DNA from: Rubrivivax sp.
Lineage (GTDB): Bacteria > Pseudomonadota > Gammaproteobacteria > Burkholderiales > Burkholderiaceae_C
NCBI GenBank assembly: GCA_016707445.1
Contig: JADJHR010000019.1
Coordinates: 372,001 to 436,000, forward strand
DNA length: 64,000 nt
Direction: 5' to 3'
In this document: positions 9,208 to 17,898 of the stretch, piece after piece
Layout: each line of letters begins with the position of its first letter
How positions within the stretch are numbered: position 1 is the first letter of the stretch
Translations under genes and position numbers: made by a program
Notes under the pieces: generated by a model
Database searches by the model: none
Told to the model about the DNA's origin: nothing
The model's input: the letters and a program-made list of their open reading frames with translations, nothing else

Positions 9208-10134
9208 ACGCGTTTCGCCATCTTCGGATCGAGCGTGTCGCGCAGACCGTCACCCAGGATGTTGACCGCCAGCACCGTCACGGCCAGGAAGATGCCCGGA
9301 AAGAAGATGTTGTGCGGATACTCGTTGAACTGGGCGCGGCCTTCGGCCATCACGTTGCCCCAGGTCGGGATGTCGGGTGGCAGGCCCACGCCCAGGAACG
9401 ACAGGATGGCCTCGACCAGGATGCCCGAAGCACAGATGAAGGTGCCCTGCACGATCAGCGGCGCCAGCGTGTTGGGCAGGATGTGGCGCCACATGATCAT
9501 CGATGGTCGACGTGCCCAGCGAAATCGCAGCCTCGACATAGGGCTCTTCGCGGATGGTCAGCACCAGCGAGCGCACCAGCCGCGTCACGCGCGGGATCTC
9601 GGGGATCGCGATCGCCACCACCACGGTCAGCAGGCTGCCGCGCCACATCGCCACCAGCGCGATCGCGATCAGGATCGCGGGGATCGCCATCAGGCCGTCC
9701 ATGACGCGCATCAGCGGGCCGTCCAGCCAGCGCAGGAATCCGCTCATCAGGCCGAGCGCGATGCCGAAGGCCAGCGCCACCAGCGCGGTGGCCACGCCGA
9801 CGATCAGCGACACGCGGGTGCCGTAGATCACGCGGCTGTAGATGTCGCGGCCGAAGCTGTCGCTGCCCATGATGAAGCGGTGTTGCAGCAACTCACCATC
9901 CAGCGTGGTGATTTCACCGGTCTTGCCCGGCAACAGGTCGCGGCTGACCGGATCGAACAGAGACGGGTCGACCGTGCCCAGCCAGGGTGCGGCCAGCGCC
10001 ACCAGCACCAGCACCAGCATCACCACGCCGCCCAGCCGCACCGAGGTGTTGCGCCGAACGCGCGTCCACGCACTCTGCTGAGTGACGATGGTCGCCGATT
10101 CGACCGACAGCGCTTCGAGCTCTTTGGCGTCCAT
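9204..10134 (-). pseudogene. dipeptide-type ABC permease (DppC-like), frameshifted as read
   Basis: From ATG 10134 the frame encodes a DppC-type permease: an N-terminal cytoplasmic tail, a first membrane helix, a periplasmic loop containing MGSDSFGRDIYSRV, then the core helices and the EAA loop (EAAISLGTS). At about 9504 one extra base shifts the frame; the neighbouring frame continues MIMWRHILPN and then LSFLGVGLPPDIPTWG to the stop. The start is 1 bp after the DppB-like stop and the stop overlaps the ATPase start by ATGA. It should form the inner-membrane heterodimer with the gene upstream. Confidence 0.8.
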
Positions 10135-10135
10135 A

Positions 10136-11073
10136 TCAGTAGCGGATGCGCGGATCGAAGAAGACGTAACTCAGATCGACCAGCAGGTTGATGCCCACGT
10201 AGACCACGCTGAACAGCAGGATCACACCCTGGATGGTGGGAAAGTCGCGCGCCAACACGGCGTCCACCGTCAGTCGCCCCAGCCCGGGGATCGCGTACAC
10301 CGATTCGGTGACCACCACGCCGCCGATCAGCAGCGCGATGCCGATGCCGATCACGGTGATGATGGGCACGGCGGCGTTCGCCAGCGCATGGCGCAGCAGC
10401 ACCTTGCGTTCGGGCAGGCCCTTGGCGCGCGCGGTGCGGATGTAGTCCTCGCCCAGCGTATCGAGCACCGACGCGCGCGTGACGCGGGCGATCAGCGCGA
10501 TGTAGATCACCGACAGCGTGATCGCCGGCAGCAGCAAATGCGTCAACCAGGGCCGAAGCCATCGGCCAGGCGCTTGTAGCCCTGCACCGGCAGCCAGCCC
10601 AGCTTCAGCGACACCAGCCAGATCAGCAGGTAGGCCAGCACGAACACCGGCACCGAGAAGCCGAGCACCGAGAAGCCCATCAGCGACTTGTCGAGCCAGC
10701 CGCCGAAACGCCAGGCGGCCAGCACGCCCAGCGGCACCGCAACCAGAACCGCGATCGTGATCGTGATCAGCGCCAGCGACACCGTGGGCTCGAGCCGCTG
10801 GCCGATCAGTGTGGTGACCTCGGTCTTGTAGTAGTAGCTCTGGCCCAGGTCGCCCGTGATCAGCTTGCCGAACCAGATGATGAACTGCTCGGGTACCGAC
10901 TTGTCCAGGCCCAGGCCGCGTCGGATCTCGGCGATCTGTTCGGTGTTGGCCGCGTCACCGGCCAGCACCGCCGCCGGGTCGCCTGGCGTCAGCCGCAGCA
11001 TCAGGAACACGATGACAGCGACGATCAGCAGCACCGGCACGGTGGACAGTAGCCGTCGGACGAGGAAGGGCAT
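10136..11073 (-). pseudogene. dipeptide-type ABC permease (DppB-like), frameshifted as read
   Basis: ATG 11073 starts MPFLVRRLLSTVPVLL, typical of DppB/OppB permeases, followed by LRLTPGDPAA and the membrane-domain core. At about 10552 a base is missing; the next frame resumes THLLLPAITLSV and carries the EAA-type loop TARAKGLPERKVLLRHALAN to the normal end. A single inserted base would give a protein of about 312 residues, normal for the family. It is an inner-membrane pore subunit. It differs from the other breaks in this operon in being a deletion rather than an insertion. Confidence 0.8.
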
Positions 11074-11164
11074 CAGGCGTTCAGCGGCAGTGCGTCAAGG
11101 CCGCCGGCTGGCCCGGCCCCCGGCGTTGATCGCAGGCGCAGCCGTGCGCGGCAGCCGAGCGGCA

Positions 11165-12762
11165 TCAGTTCTTCTTCAGGTTCCAGTAGATGTTGCCGTT
11201 GGTGATGAAGAAGCCGCTGATGTTCTTGCGCGCGGCCATCGGCTGCATGTACTCGCCCAGCGGCGCATGCGTGCCCACCTCGAAGGCGCGTGCATGCAGC
11301 TGGTCGGCCAGCTTCTTCTTCACGCCCTCGTCGGTGGCGCGCATGAACTGGTTGCGGATCTCGATCATCTTGTCGTCACTGGCCCAGCCGAACCAGCCTG
11401 ACTTCTCGCCGCGTGTGTCCATCGTCGGGTTGGCGATCGGGCTCCAGACGTCAAACACGTTCCAGGCCGTCAGGAATATGTTCCAGCCGCCCTTGTCGGG
11501 GGCGTCCTTCTTGGCGCGGCGGCCGACCAGGGTCTGCCAGTCCATCGCCTGCAGGTCGACCTTGAAGCCGGCCTGGCGCAGCAGCTGCGCGGCCACGTCG
11601 GGCAGCTTCTGGATCGCTGGCCAGGTCGGTCGGCTTCATCACCACGACCGGCGTGCCGTCGTAGCCGCTGGCCTTCAGCAGCTCCTGCGCCTTCTTCATG
11701 TTCGACTTCGCCTGGATGTCGCTGCCCGCGGTGCTGCCATAGGGCGTGCCGCAGACGAACATCGACGGACAAGTCTTGTACAGCTCCTTGACGCCGACCT
11801 GCGCACGCAGGAAGGGCTCTTGGTTGAAGGCCGCGATCGCCGCCTGGCGCACCTTGGCGTTGTCGAAGGGCTTGTGCAGGTGGTTGAAGCGTGCCATGTA
11901 CTGCAGACCCAGGTTGGCGTACCGGGGCAGCTGGATGTCGGGGTCTTTCTTGGCCGATTCGTAGAAGTCGAAGCCCAGCGCTTCGATGATGTCGACCTCG
12001 CCCTTCTTCAGCGCATTGATCTGCGCCTGCGCATCGCGCAGCGCCAGGTTCCATTCGACACGGTCGACGTACACCTGCTTGCCACCGGCGGTGCCCGACG
12101 GTGGCTCGTTGCGCGGCACGTACCTGGGGTTCTTGAGGTAGACCGCGCGGTCGCCGGGCTTGAATTCGTCTTTCTTGAAGATGTAGGGGCCGGAGCCGAT
12201 GTGTTCCTCGATCTGCTTGAAGGCGTCGGTCTCGGCGACGCGCTTGGGCATGATGAAGGGCACGTTCGACGACGGGCTTGCCCAGCGCCTCGAGCACGAA
12301 GCCGCAGGCCTCGCCCAGGAAGATGCGGAAGGTGTCGGGCGCGGGCGAATCCATGCGCTGCACGAACTGCATCAGCGCCGAACCCATCGCGTCGCGCTTG
12401 CCCCAGCGCTGCAGGCTGGCCACCACGTCTTCGGCGGTGACGGGTTTGCCGTCGTGGAACTCCAGGCCCTTGCGCAGCTTGAAGGTCCACAGCCGGTGAT
12501 CGCCGCTTTCGGTCCAGCTCTCGACCATCTGCGGCCTGATCTTGGCGTTCTCGTCGGTGCCGAACAACGTGTCGTAGATCATGTAGCCGTGATTGCGGCT
12601 CATGTAGGCGGTGGTCCAGATCGGGTCGAGGATGGCCAGGTTGGAGTGCGGCACCACGCGCAGCACCTTGTCCTGTGCCGATGCACTGCCATGCACCAGG
12701 CCAAGCAGCGAAGAGGTCACCAGGGCGGCGACGGCGAAGAGCGATCTGCGTTGCAGTTTCAT
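11165..12762 (-). pseudogene. peptide ABC transporter substrate-binding protein (SBP_bac_5), two frameshifts as read
   Basis: ATG 12762 gives a signal peptide (MKLQRRSLFAVAALVTSSLL, cleavage near ASA-QDK) and then family-5 solute-binding sequence such as ESWTESGDHRLWTFKLRKGL. The frame breaks at about 12276 (one extra base; corrected reading NVPFIMPKR) and at about 11617 (one extra base; corrected reading PTDLAAIQKLPDVAAQ). The C-terminal frame is intact to the stop. The corrected length is about 530 residues, normal for DppA/OppA. It would capture peptides or similar solutes in the periplasm for the permeases and ATPase downstream. A gap of 91 bp separates it from the DppB-like gene. Confidence 0.8.
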
Positions 12763-13001
12763 GCTGGGCCTTTCAGGCGTGCAGGGCAGGTACAGCAGGG
12801 GCCGTGCCGGCCGGGAACGGTCGATTGTGGAGTCCGACCAGGTCATGCCCGATTGGGGCAAATACCGGCAGGGTCGTCCCGCGGTGCCGGGGTGACTGCC
12901 TTCGGATCGGGATCGTGCGCACTGCCGGCGAACCAGAAAACCTCTAGGATTACGGGCTTGTCGCCTGCCGTTTCGGCCTTCGGCGACCCGTCCGGCCGGC
13001 C

Positions 13002-13985
13002 ATGACTCCAGACATCGACATCGGCACCCTCACGATGACGCAGATCATCCGTCTGCAGAACCTGCTGACGCAGGAGCTGTCGCGCCGCTTTGAGACGTCG
13101 GCGGCGGTCTGTTTCACCGACATCGCTGGCTCCACCGCCTATTTCGCGCGCTTCGGCGACGCCGTCGGGCGCCAACTGCAGCAGTTGCACCTGGACCAGC
13201 TGGAACGTGCCCTGGCGGCGCATGGCGGGCGCCTGGTCGACACCGCCGGTGACGGCGCCGTCACCTTCTTCACCTCGGCCGCGACCTGCGCCGCGGCCAT
13301 GTGCATGCTGCAGCAAGACCTGAGCGGCGAGAACCAGCACCGGGCGCGTGACCACCAGCTGGTGCTGCGCATCGGCATGCACTGGGGTCGTGTCTTGACC
13401 GATGGCGTGCAGGTCAGCGGCGACGTGATGAACCTGTGCGCGCGCATTGCCGCGTCAGCCGACCCTGGGCAGATTCGTCTGTCGCGGGACTGCTTTCGCG
13501 AGCTCAGGATTGAACAGCGCTTGCGCTGTCGGCCGCTGGGGGATGTCGAACTGAAGGGCGTGGGCCGTGCCATGACGCTGATGGCACTGGACTGGCTGGA
13601 CCGTGAGCGCTTCCCGGTGGCAGTGCGTGTGCGCGAGACCGGCGAAACGATCGAGCTGCCGCTGCAGGACATCCTGTCCTTCGGCCGCATGGACATCATC
13701 GAGGGCATGAGCGCCAACGACGTGGTTCTGAGCCTGCCCGACGGGCTGGCCACGCGGCAGATCAGCCGCTGGCATTTCGAGCTGCGCCGTCAGGCTGAAG
13801 GTTATGTGCTGCGCTCGGTGAGCACGCATCCGACGGTGGTCGACGGTTGCGCACTGCAGCGCGGTGACGAGGTGGCCGTGAAGCCGGGTTCGGTGGTCAG
13901 CCTGTCGGGCGTGATGACGCTGGACTTCCTGGCCAACCAGCGCGCCGACGGCACGCGCAGCGACGAGACCGCGATCCTCGTCTGA
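13002..13985 (+). CDS. class III nucleotide cyclase domain protein with C-terminal FHA domain
   Basis: The 327-residue cytoplasmic protein starts at ATG 13002; ATG 13035 is a possible alternative. Residues about 33-195 are a class III adenylate/guanylate cyclase homology domain. The two metal-binding aspartates are visible as Asp40 (CFTDIAGST) and Asp84 (DTAGDGAV). Residues about 205-320 form an FHA domain (FGRMD, ISRWHFEL), a phosphothreonine-binding module. A cyclase catalytic core joined to FHA suggests nucleotide signalling gated by, or localised through, a Ser/Thr-phosphorylated partner. No Ser/Thr kinase is encoded nearby. The substrate specificity was not determined. Confidence 0.75.
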   Translation: MTPDIDIGTLTMTQIIRLQNLLTQELSRRFETSAAVCFTDIAGSTAYFARFGDAVGRQLQQLHLDQLERALAAHGGRLVDTAGDGAVTFFTSAATCAAAMCMLQQDLSGENQHRARDHQLVLRIGMHWGRVLTDGVQVSGDVMNLCARIAASADPGQIRLSRDCFRELRIEQRLRCRPLGDVELKGVGRAMTLMALDWLDRERFPVAVRVRETGETIELPLQDILSFGRMDIIEGMSANDVVLSLPDGLATRQISRWHFELRRQAEGYVLRSVSTHPTVVDGCALQRGDEVAVKPGSVVSLSGVMTLDFLANQRADGTRSDETAILV

Positions 13986-14170
13986 TTGCCCTGAGGGCGA
14001 TCCCCTGCAAGCGCCTGCAGTCCGACTGCAAGGTCCGGCTGCAGCTGATGCCGAAACGCGGAGGCACAGCGTCGTCAGGCTGCAACCCTGGCCAAACCGG
14101 GCCCGATCGTCTAAAATCCGCGATTGCAGGCCCCATCTGACCGTCGTTCGGCGTATCTGTTCTGTGCCCA

Positions 14171-14200
14171 CCGGCCTTCACGTGACAGGCGTGAAGCCGG
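14171..14200 (+). promoter_or_regulatory. stem-loop in the csp leader
   Basis: CCGGCCTTCACG (14171-14182) pairs with CGTGAAGCCGG (14190-14200), with one bulged base and a 7-nt loop. It is not followed by a T-run, so it is not an obvious terminator. It probably belongs to the folded 5' leader of the cold-shock gene. Confidence 0.4.
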
Positions 14201-14248
14201 CGCGACGCGGTTGATCTACCCCCGGTGTTCTCTTGCGTGACCTCGCAC

Positions 14249-14302
14249 TGCGTGGCAAGTCGCCGCGCATGACTGAAGTGCGTGGCAAGTCGCTGCGCAT
14301 GA
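14249..14302 (+). repeat. two direct repeat units in the csp leader, each forming a hairpin
   Basis: A 24-bp unit (TGCGTGGCAAGTCGCYGCGC plus ATGA) occurs twice with a 30-bp period and one C/T difference. Each copy folds as GCGTGGC, loop AAGTC, then GCCGCGC (14250-14268) or GCTGCGC (14280-14298). The single difference keeps pairing through a G-U wobble. The second copy ends about 20 nt before the csp start codon. Confidence 0.6.
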
Positions 14303-14321
14303 ACGACCCGGAAAGATCGAA

Positions 14322-14534
14322 ATGGCAACACAAACTGGCATCGTCAAGTGGTTCAACGAGGGCAAGGGCTTCGGCTTCATCGCCCCCGACGACGGCGGCA
14401 AGGATCTCTTTGCCCACTACAGTGAAATCAAGACCAACGGATTCAAGACCCTGGCCGAGGCGCAACGCGTCGAGTTCGAGGTCACCGAAGGCAAGAAGGG
14501 CCTGCAGGCCTCCAACATCCGGCCCGTGGCCTGA
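14322..14534 (+). CDS. cold-shock domain protein (CspA family)
   Basis: This is a 70-residue single cold-shock domain protein. RNP1 is visible as KGFGFIAPDD, and the RNP2 position reads DLFAHYS instead of the common DVFVHFS. The protein binds single-stranded RNA/DNA and acts as an RNA chaperone. A GGAAAG ribosome-binding site lies just upstream of ATG 14322. The gene has a long repeated leader and is followed by a strong intrinsic terminator and then infA; a csp-infA pair is common in Burkholderiales. Regulation is probably post-transcriptional through the leader. Confidence 0.92.
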   Translation: MATQTGIVKWFNEGKGFGFIAPDDGGKDLFAHYSEIKTNGFKTLAEAQRVEFEVTEGKKGLQASNIRPVA

Positions 14535-14542
14535 TGACCATG

Positions 14543-14566
14543 CCGACCGCAGCTGCGGTCGGTTTT
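14543..14566 (+). terminator. Rho-independent terminator after csp
   Basis: A perfect 8-bp stem CCGACCGC/GCGGTCGG closes on the loop AGCT and is followed directly by TTTT. It starts 8 bp after the csp stop codon and separates csp from infA, possibly with read-through. Confidence 0.85.
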
Positions 14567-14636
14567 CAGCTCGAAGCTCGGGTCTTGCCGGCTGCTCCGC
14601 GGTCCAAGACCCGTTTGCGTTCCAGACAAGGACCCC

Positions 14637-14868
14637 ATGGCAAAGGAAGAACTCATCGAGATGCACGGCATCGTCAACGAGGTGCTGCCCGACTCGCGCT
14701 ACCGCGTGACGCTGGACAACGGCCACCAGCTGGTGGCGTATTCGGGCGGCAAGCTCAAGAAGAACCACATCCGCATCCTGGCTGGCGACAACGTGTCGCT
14801 GGAGCTGTCGCCCTACGAATCTGACCAAGGGGCGCATCACCTTCCGCCACTTGGCGCGACGCAACTGA
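14637..14868 (+). pseudogene. infA: translation initiation factor IF-1, frameshifted near the C-terminus as read
   Basis: ATG 14637 starts MAKEELIEMHGIVNEVLPDS and the OB-fold of IF-1 follows, with YRVTLDNGH and KKNHIRILAGD. After SPYE at about 14820 one extra T shifts the frame. Removing it gives LTKGRITFRHLARRN and a stop at 14868, which is the normal IF-1 end and a 76-residue protein. IF-1 binds the 30S A site during initiation. Burkholderiales usually carry two infA copies, so loss of one might be tolerated, but a sequencing error is the simpler reading because every other family feature is intact. Confidence 0.85.
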
Positions 14869-14997
14869 GGCTTCTGGTCTCGGGCACGGTGGCGGCCCTA
14901 TGGTTTGGGTGCAGCAGAGCGCCGGGCGATGCCACCGCACGCTGCTGCGCGGCCTGGCGACGGGCTTGCAGCGCGCCGATGTGAGTGAATCGACGCC

Positions 14998-15678
14998 ATG
15001 ACTCCACTGGCATTCGATTTCGCCCCCTGGCGACTCTCGGGCCAGGTGATCGGCGTGCTGTTCAACCATCGGCCGGCGCTCGCAGCGCTGGGCGATGCGG
15101 TGCATCAGGCGCCGTACAAGGCGCCGCCGAAGGCTCCGGTGCTGTACCTCAAGCCGCGCAACACCCAGGTCGGCGACGGCGCCACGGTGATCGCGCCCAG
15201 CGGCGCTGCTGCGGTCGAGGTGGGCGCCGCGCTGGGCCTGGTGATCGGCCGCCCCACCTGCCGCGTGCCAGCGGACCAGGCCCTGGCCTGCGTCGCCGGC
15301 CTGGTGATCGTGGCCGACCTCAGCCTGCCGCACGACAGCTTCTATCGGCCATCGGTGCGCCTGAAGGCGCGCGACGGCTTCTGCCCCATCGGCCCGCGCG
15401 TGTGGCCCATGCCGGCCGCCAAGGCGGTCGACGCGCTGGCCGTGACGGTGCAGATTGATGGTCGGCGGGTTCACGAGACCAGCACCGGCGACCGCTTCCG
15501 GTCGGCGGCGCAGCTGGTGGCCGATGTCAGCGCATTCATGACCCTGTCGCCGGGCGATGTGCTGATGCTGGGCGTGTCTGCCGGGGCGCCGCAGGTGGCG
15601 GCCGGCCATGAGGTCACCATCACGATCGAAGGCCTGGGGGAACTGCGCTTTCGCCTGCAGGCCGAGGTGATCGTTTGA
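14998..15678 (+). CDS. hpaG1: 4-hydroxyphenylacetate degradation isomerase/decarboxylase, N-terminal-type subunit
   Basis: This 226-residue protein of the fumarylacetoacetate hydrolase family matches the N-terminal half of HpaG. The fold is visible in LYLKPRNTQV, VIAPSGAAAVEVGAALGLVIGR and TGDRFRSAAQLVADVSAFMTLSPGD. With the next gene it should carry out decarboxylation of 5-oxo-pent-3-ene-1,2,5-tricarboxylate and isomerisation of the product in the homoprotocatechuate meta-cleavage pathway. The stop overlaps the start of hpaG2 (TTGA). It is the first gene of a plus-strand hpa run; no regulator gene of the HpaR type is seen nearby. Confidence 0.85.
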   Translation: MTPLAFDFAPWRLSGQVIGVLFNHRPALAALGDAVHQAPYKAPPKAPVLYLKPRNTQVGDGATVIAPSGAAAVEVGAALGLVIGRPTCRVPADQALACVAGLVIVADLSLPHDSFYRPSVRLKARDGFCPIGPRVWPMPAAKAVDALAVTVQIDGRRVHETSTGDRFRSAAQLVADVSAFMTLSPGDVLMLGVSAGAPQVAAGHEVTITIEGLGELRFRLQAEVIV

Positions 15679-16424
15679 AGACCGCGCGTGTCGCCTTCGC
15701 CGGCGCCATCCACAGCGCCACGCCGCATGCACAGGGTCTGCAACTGGCCGACGGTCGGGTGCTGACCGAAGACCAGGTCGTGTGGTTGCCGCCGCTGACC
15801 GAGCCGGGCACGATCATCGCGCTCGGGCTGAACTATGCCGACCATGCCAAGGAGCTGGCGAAAGAGTTGAGCAGCAAGGCCAGCGACGAGCCGCTGGTCT
15901 TCCTGAAGGGCCCCGGGTCGCTGATCGGCCACCGCGGGCTGACCCGTCGGCCGACCGACGCCACATTCATGCACTACGAATGCGAGCTGGCGGTGGTGAT
16001 CGGCCGTCGCACGCGCCGCGTGCAGGCGGCCGATGCGCTGGCCCATGTGGCGGGCTACACCGTGTGCAACGACTACGCCGTGCGCGACTACCTGGAGAAC
16101 TGGTACCGCCCCAACCTGCGCGTGAAGAACCGCGACGGCGGCACCGTGCTGGGCCCCTGGCTGGTGAGTGCCGACGAGGTGCCCGACCCGCAGGCCCTGA
16201 GCCTGCGCACCCTGGTCAACGGGCAGCGCGTGCAGCAAGGCCATACCTCGGACATGATCCACGGTGTGGCGGCGCTGATCGAATACCTCAGCGACTTCAT
16301 GACGCTGCAGCCGGGTGACGTCATCCTGACGGGCACGCCCGAAGGCACCGTCAACTGCCAGGCTGGCGATCAGATCGTCTGCGAGATCGACGGCATCGGG
16401 CAATTGCTCAACACCCTGTACTGA
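15675..16424 (+). CDS. hpaG2: 4-hydroxyphenylacetate degradation isomerase/decarboxylase, C-terminal-type subunit
   Basis: This 249-residue FAH-family protein starts at TTG 15675, which overlaps the hpaG1 stop and is preceded by a GAGG ribosome-binding sequence. Family metal-site segments are visible: GLNYADHAKEL, FMHYECELAVVIGRR and PLVFLKGPGSLIG. The C-terminal DVILTGTPEGT is typical. It corresponds to the second half of the fused enterobacterial HpaG, here split into two genes as in many betaproteobacteria. It is cytoplasmic and acts after ring cleavage by HpaD and oxidation by HpaE. Confidence 0.88.
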   Translation: MKTARVAFAGAIHSATPHAQGLQLADGRVLTEDQVVWLPPLTEPGTIIALGLNYADHAKELAKELSSKASDEPLVFLKGPGSLIGHRGLTRRPTDATFMHYECELAVVIGRRTRRVQAADALAHVAGYTVCNDYAVRDYLENWYRPNLRVKNRDGGTVLGPWLVSADEVPDPQALSLRTLVNGQRVQQGHTSDMIHGVAALIEYLSDFMTLQPGDVILTGTPEGTVNCQAGDQIVCEIDGIGQLLNTLY

Positions 16425-16439
16425 GTTTGTGAAGGCAGC

Positions 16440-17897
16440 ATGCACATCCAGCACCTGATCAACGGCCGCGCGGTCGACAGCCGCGAGCGTTTCGAGTCGA
16501 TCAACCCGGCCACCCAGGCCGTGCTGGCCGAGGTGGCCAGTGGCGGTGTCGACGAGGTCAACGCGGCGGTTGCGTCGGCCAAGGCAGCCTTTCCGGCCTG
16601 GGCCGCCACGCCCGCGCCTGACCGCGCCCGACTGATGCACCGGCTCGGCGAACTGATCACGCAGAACGTGCCGCAGATTGCGCGCACCGAGACGCAGGAC
16701 ACCGGCCAGGTCATTGCGCAGACGGGTCGCCAGCTGGTGCCGCGTGCGGCCGACAACTTCCACTACTTTGCCGAGATGTGCGTGCGCGTCGACGGTCATA
16801 CCTACCCGACGCCGACGCACCTGAACTACACGCTGTTCCATCCGGTGGGTGTGTGCGCGCTGATCAGCCCCTGGAACGTGCCCTTCATGACCGCCACCTG
16901 GAAGGTCGCACCCTGCCTGGCCTTCGGCAACACCGCGGTGCTGAAGATGAGCGAGCTGTCGCCGCTGACGGCGGCGCGGCTGGGCGAATTGGCACAGGAG
17001 GCCGGCATCCCGCCGGGCGTGTTGAACATCGTGCACGGCTACGGCAAGACGGCGGGCGAAGCGCTGGTCTCGCACCGCGACGTGCGCGCCATCTCGTTCA
17101 CCGGGTCCACCGTCACCGGCAACCGCATCGTGCAGGCGGCGGGCCTGAAGAAGTTCAGCATGGAACTCGGCGGCAAGAGCCCGTTCGTGATCTTCGACGA
17201 CGCCGACCCGGCGCGCGCGCTCGACGCCGCGGTGTTCATGATCTTCAGCAACAACGGCGAGCGCTGCACGGCCGGCAGCCGCATCCTGGTGCAACGTTCG
17301 ATCTATGCCGATTTCGTCACCCGATTCGTCGAGCGCGCCAAGAAGATCAGCGTCGGTGACCCGCTGGACGACAACACCATCGTCGGCCCGCTGATCAGCG
17401 CGCAGCACCTGGCCAAGGTGAGGCACTACATCGAGCTGGGCACCAAGGAGGGTGCCAGCTTGCTGTGCGGTGGTGTCGACGCCCCAGAGCTGCCGGCCGC
17501 ACTGGCCAAGGGCAACTTTGTCAAGCCGACGGTGTTTGCCGACGTCGACAACCGCATGCAGATCGCGCAGGACGAGATCTTCGGCCCGGTGGCCTGCCTG
17601 ATCCCGTTCGACGACGAAGCCGACGCGGTGCGCATCGCCAACGACATTGCCTATGGCCTGTCGAGCTATGTCTGGACCGAGAACCTGGGCCGCGCGCACC
17701 GCGTGGCGGCCGGCATCGAGGCCGGCATGTGCTTCGTCAACAGCCAGAACGTGCGCGACCTGCGCCAGCCCTTCGGTGGCAGCAAGGCCAGCGGCACCGG
17801 GCGTGAAGGCGGCACCTGGAGCTACGAGGTCTTTCTCGAACCGAAGAACGTGTGTGTGTCGCTCGGCTCGCACCACATCCCGCATTGGGGAACCTGA
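16440..17897 (+). CDS. hpaE: 5-carboxymethyl-2-hydroxymuconate semialdehyde dehydrogenase
   Basis: This 485-residue aldehyde dehydrogenase has catalytic Cys276 (NNGERCTAG) and general-base Glu242 (MELGGKSPF), the family spacing of 34 residues. The NAD-binding FTGSTVTGNRI and the PWNVPFM segment are present. It oxidises the ring-cleavage product of homoprotocatechuate to 5-carboxymethyl-2-hydroxymuconate. Specificity is assigned from the position between hpaG2 and hpaD, 15 bp after the former and 1 bp before the latter, together with HpaE-like sequence. A signal peptide is absent. Confidence 0.9.
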   Translation: MHIQHLINGRAVDSRERFESINPATQAVLAEVASGGVDEVNAAVASAKAAFPAWAATPAPDRARLMHRLGELITQNVPQIARTETQDTGQVIAQTGRQLVPRAADNFHYFAEMCVRVDGHTYPTPTHLNYTLFHPVGVCALISPWNVPFMTATWKVAPCLAFGNTAVLKMSELSPLTAARLGELAQEAGIPPGVLNIVHGYGKTAGEALVSHRDVRAISFTGSTVTGNRIVQAAGLKKFSMELGGKSPFVIFDDADPARALDAAVFMIFSNNGERCTAGSRILVQRSIYADFVTRFVERAKKISVGDPLDDNTIVGPLISAQHLAKVRHYIELGTKEGASLLCGGVDAPELPAALAKGNFVKPTVFADVDNRMQIAQDEIFGPVACLIPFDDEADAVRIANDIAYGLSSYVWTENLGRAHRVAAGIEAGMCFVNSQNVRDLRQPFGGSKASGTGREGGTWSYEVFLEPKNVCVSLGSHHIPHWGT

Positions 17898-17898
17898 C

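Larger units (their letters stand above)
13986..14321 (+). other. gene-free interval with csp promoter and structured leader
   Basis: No ORF here looks genuine. A -10-like TAAAAT is at 14112-14117, although no good -35 box precedes it. If it is used, the csp transcript has an untranslated leader of about 200 nt. The leader contains an inverted repeat at 14171-14182/14190-14200 and two hairpin-forming repeat units at 14250-14298. Long structured leaders are common for cold-shock genes. Confidence 0.5.
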
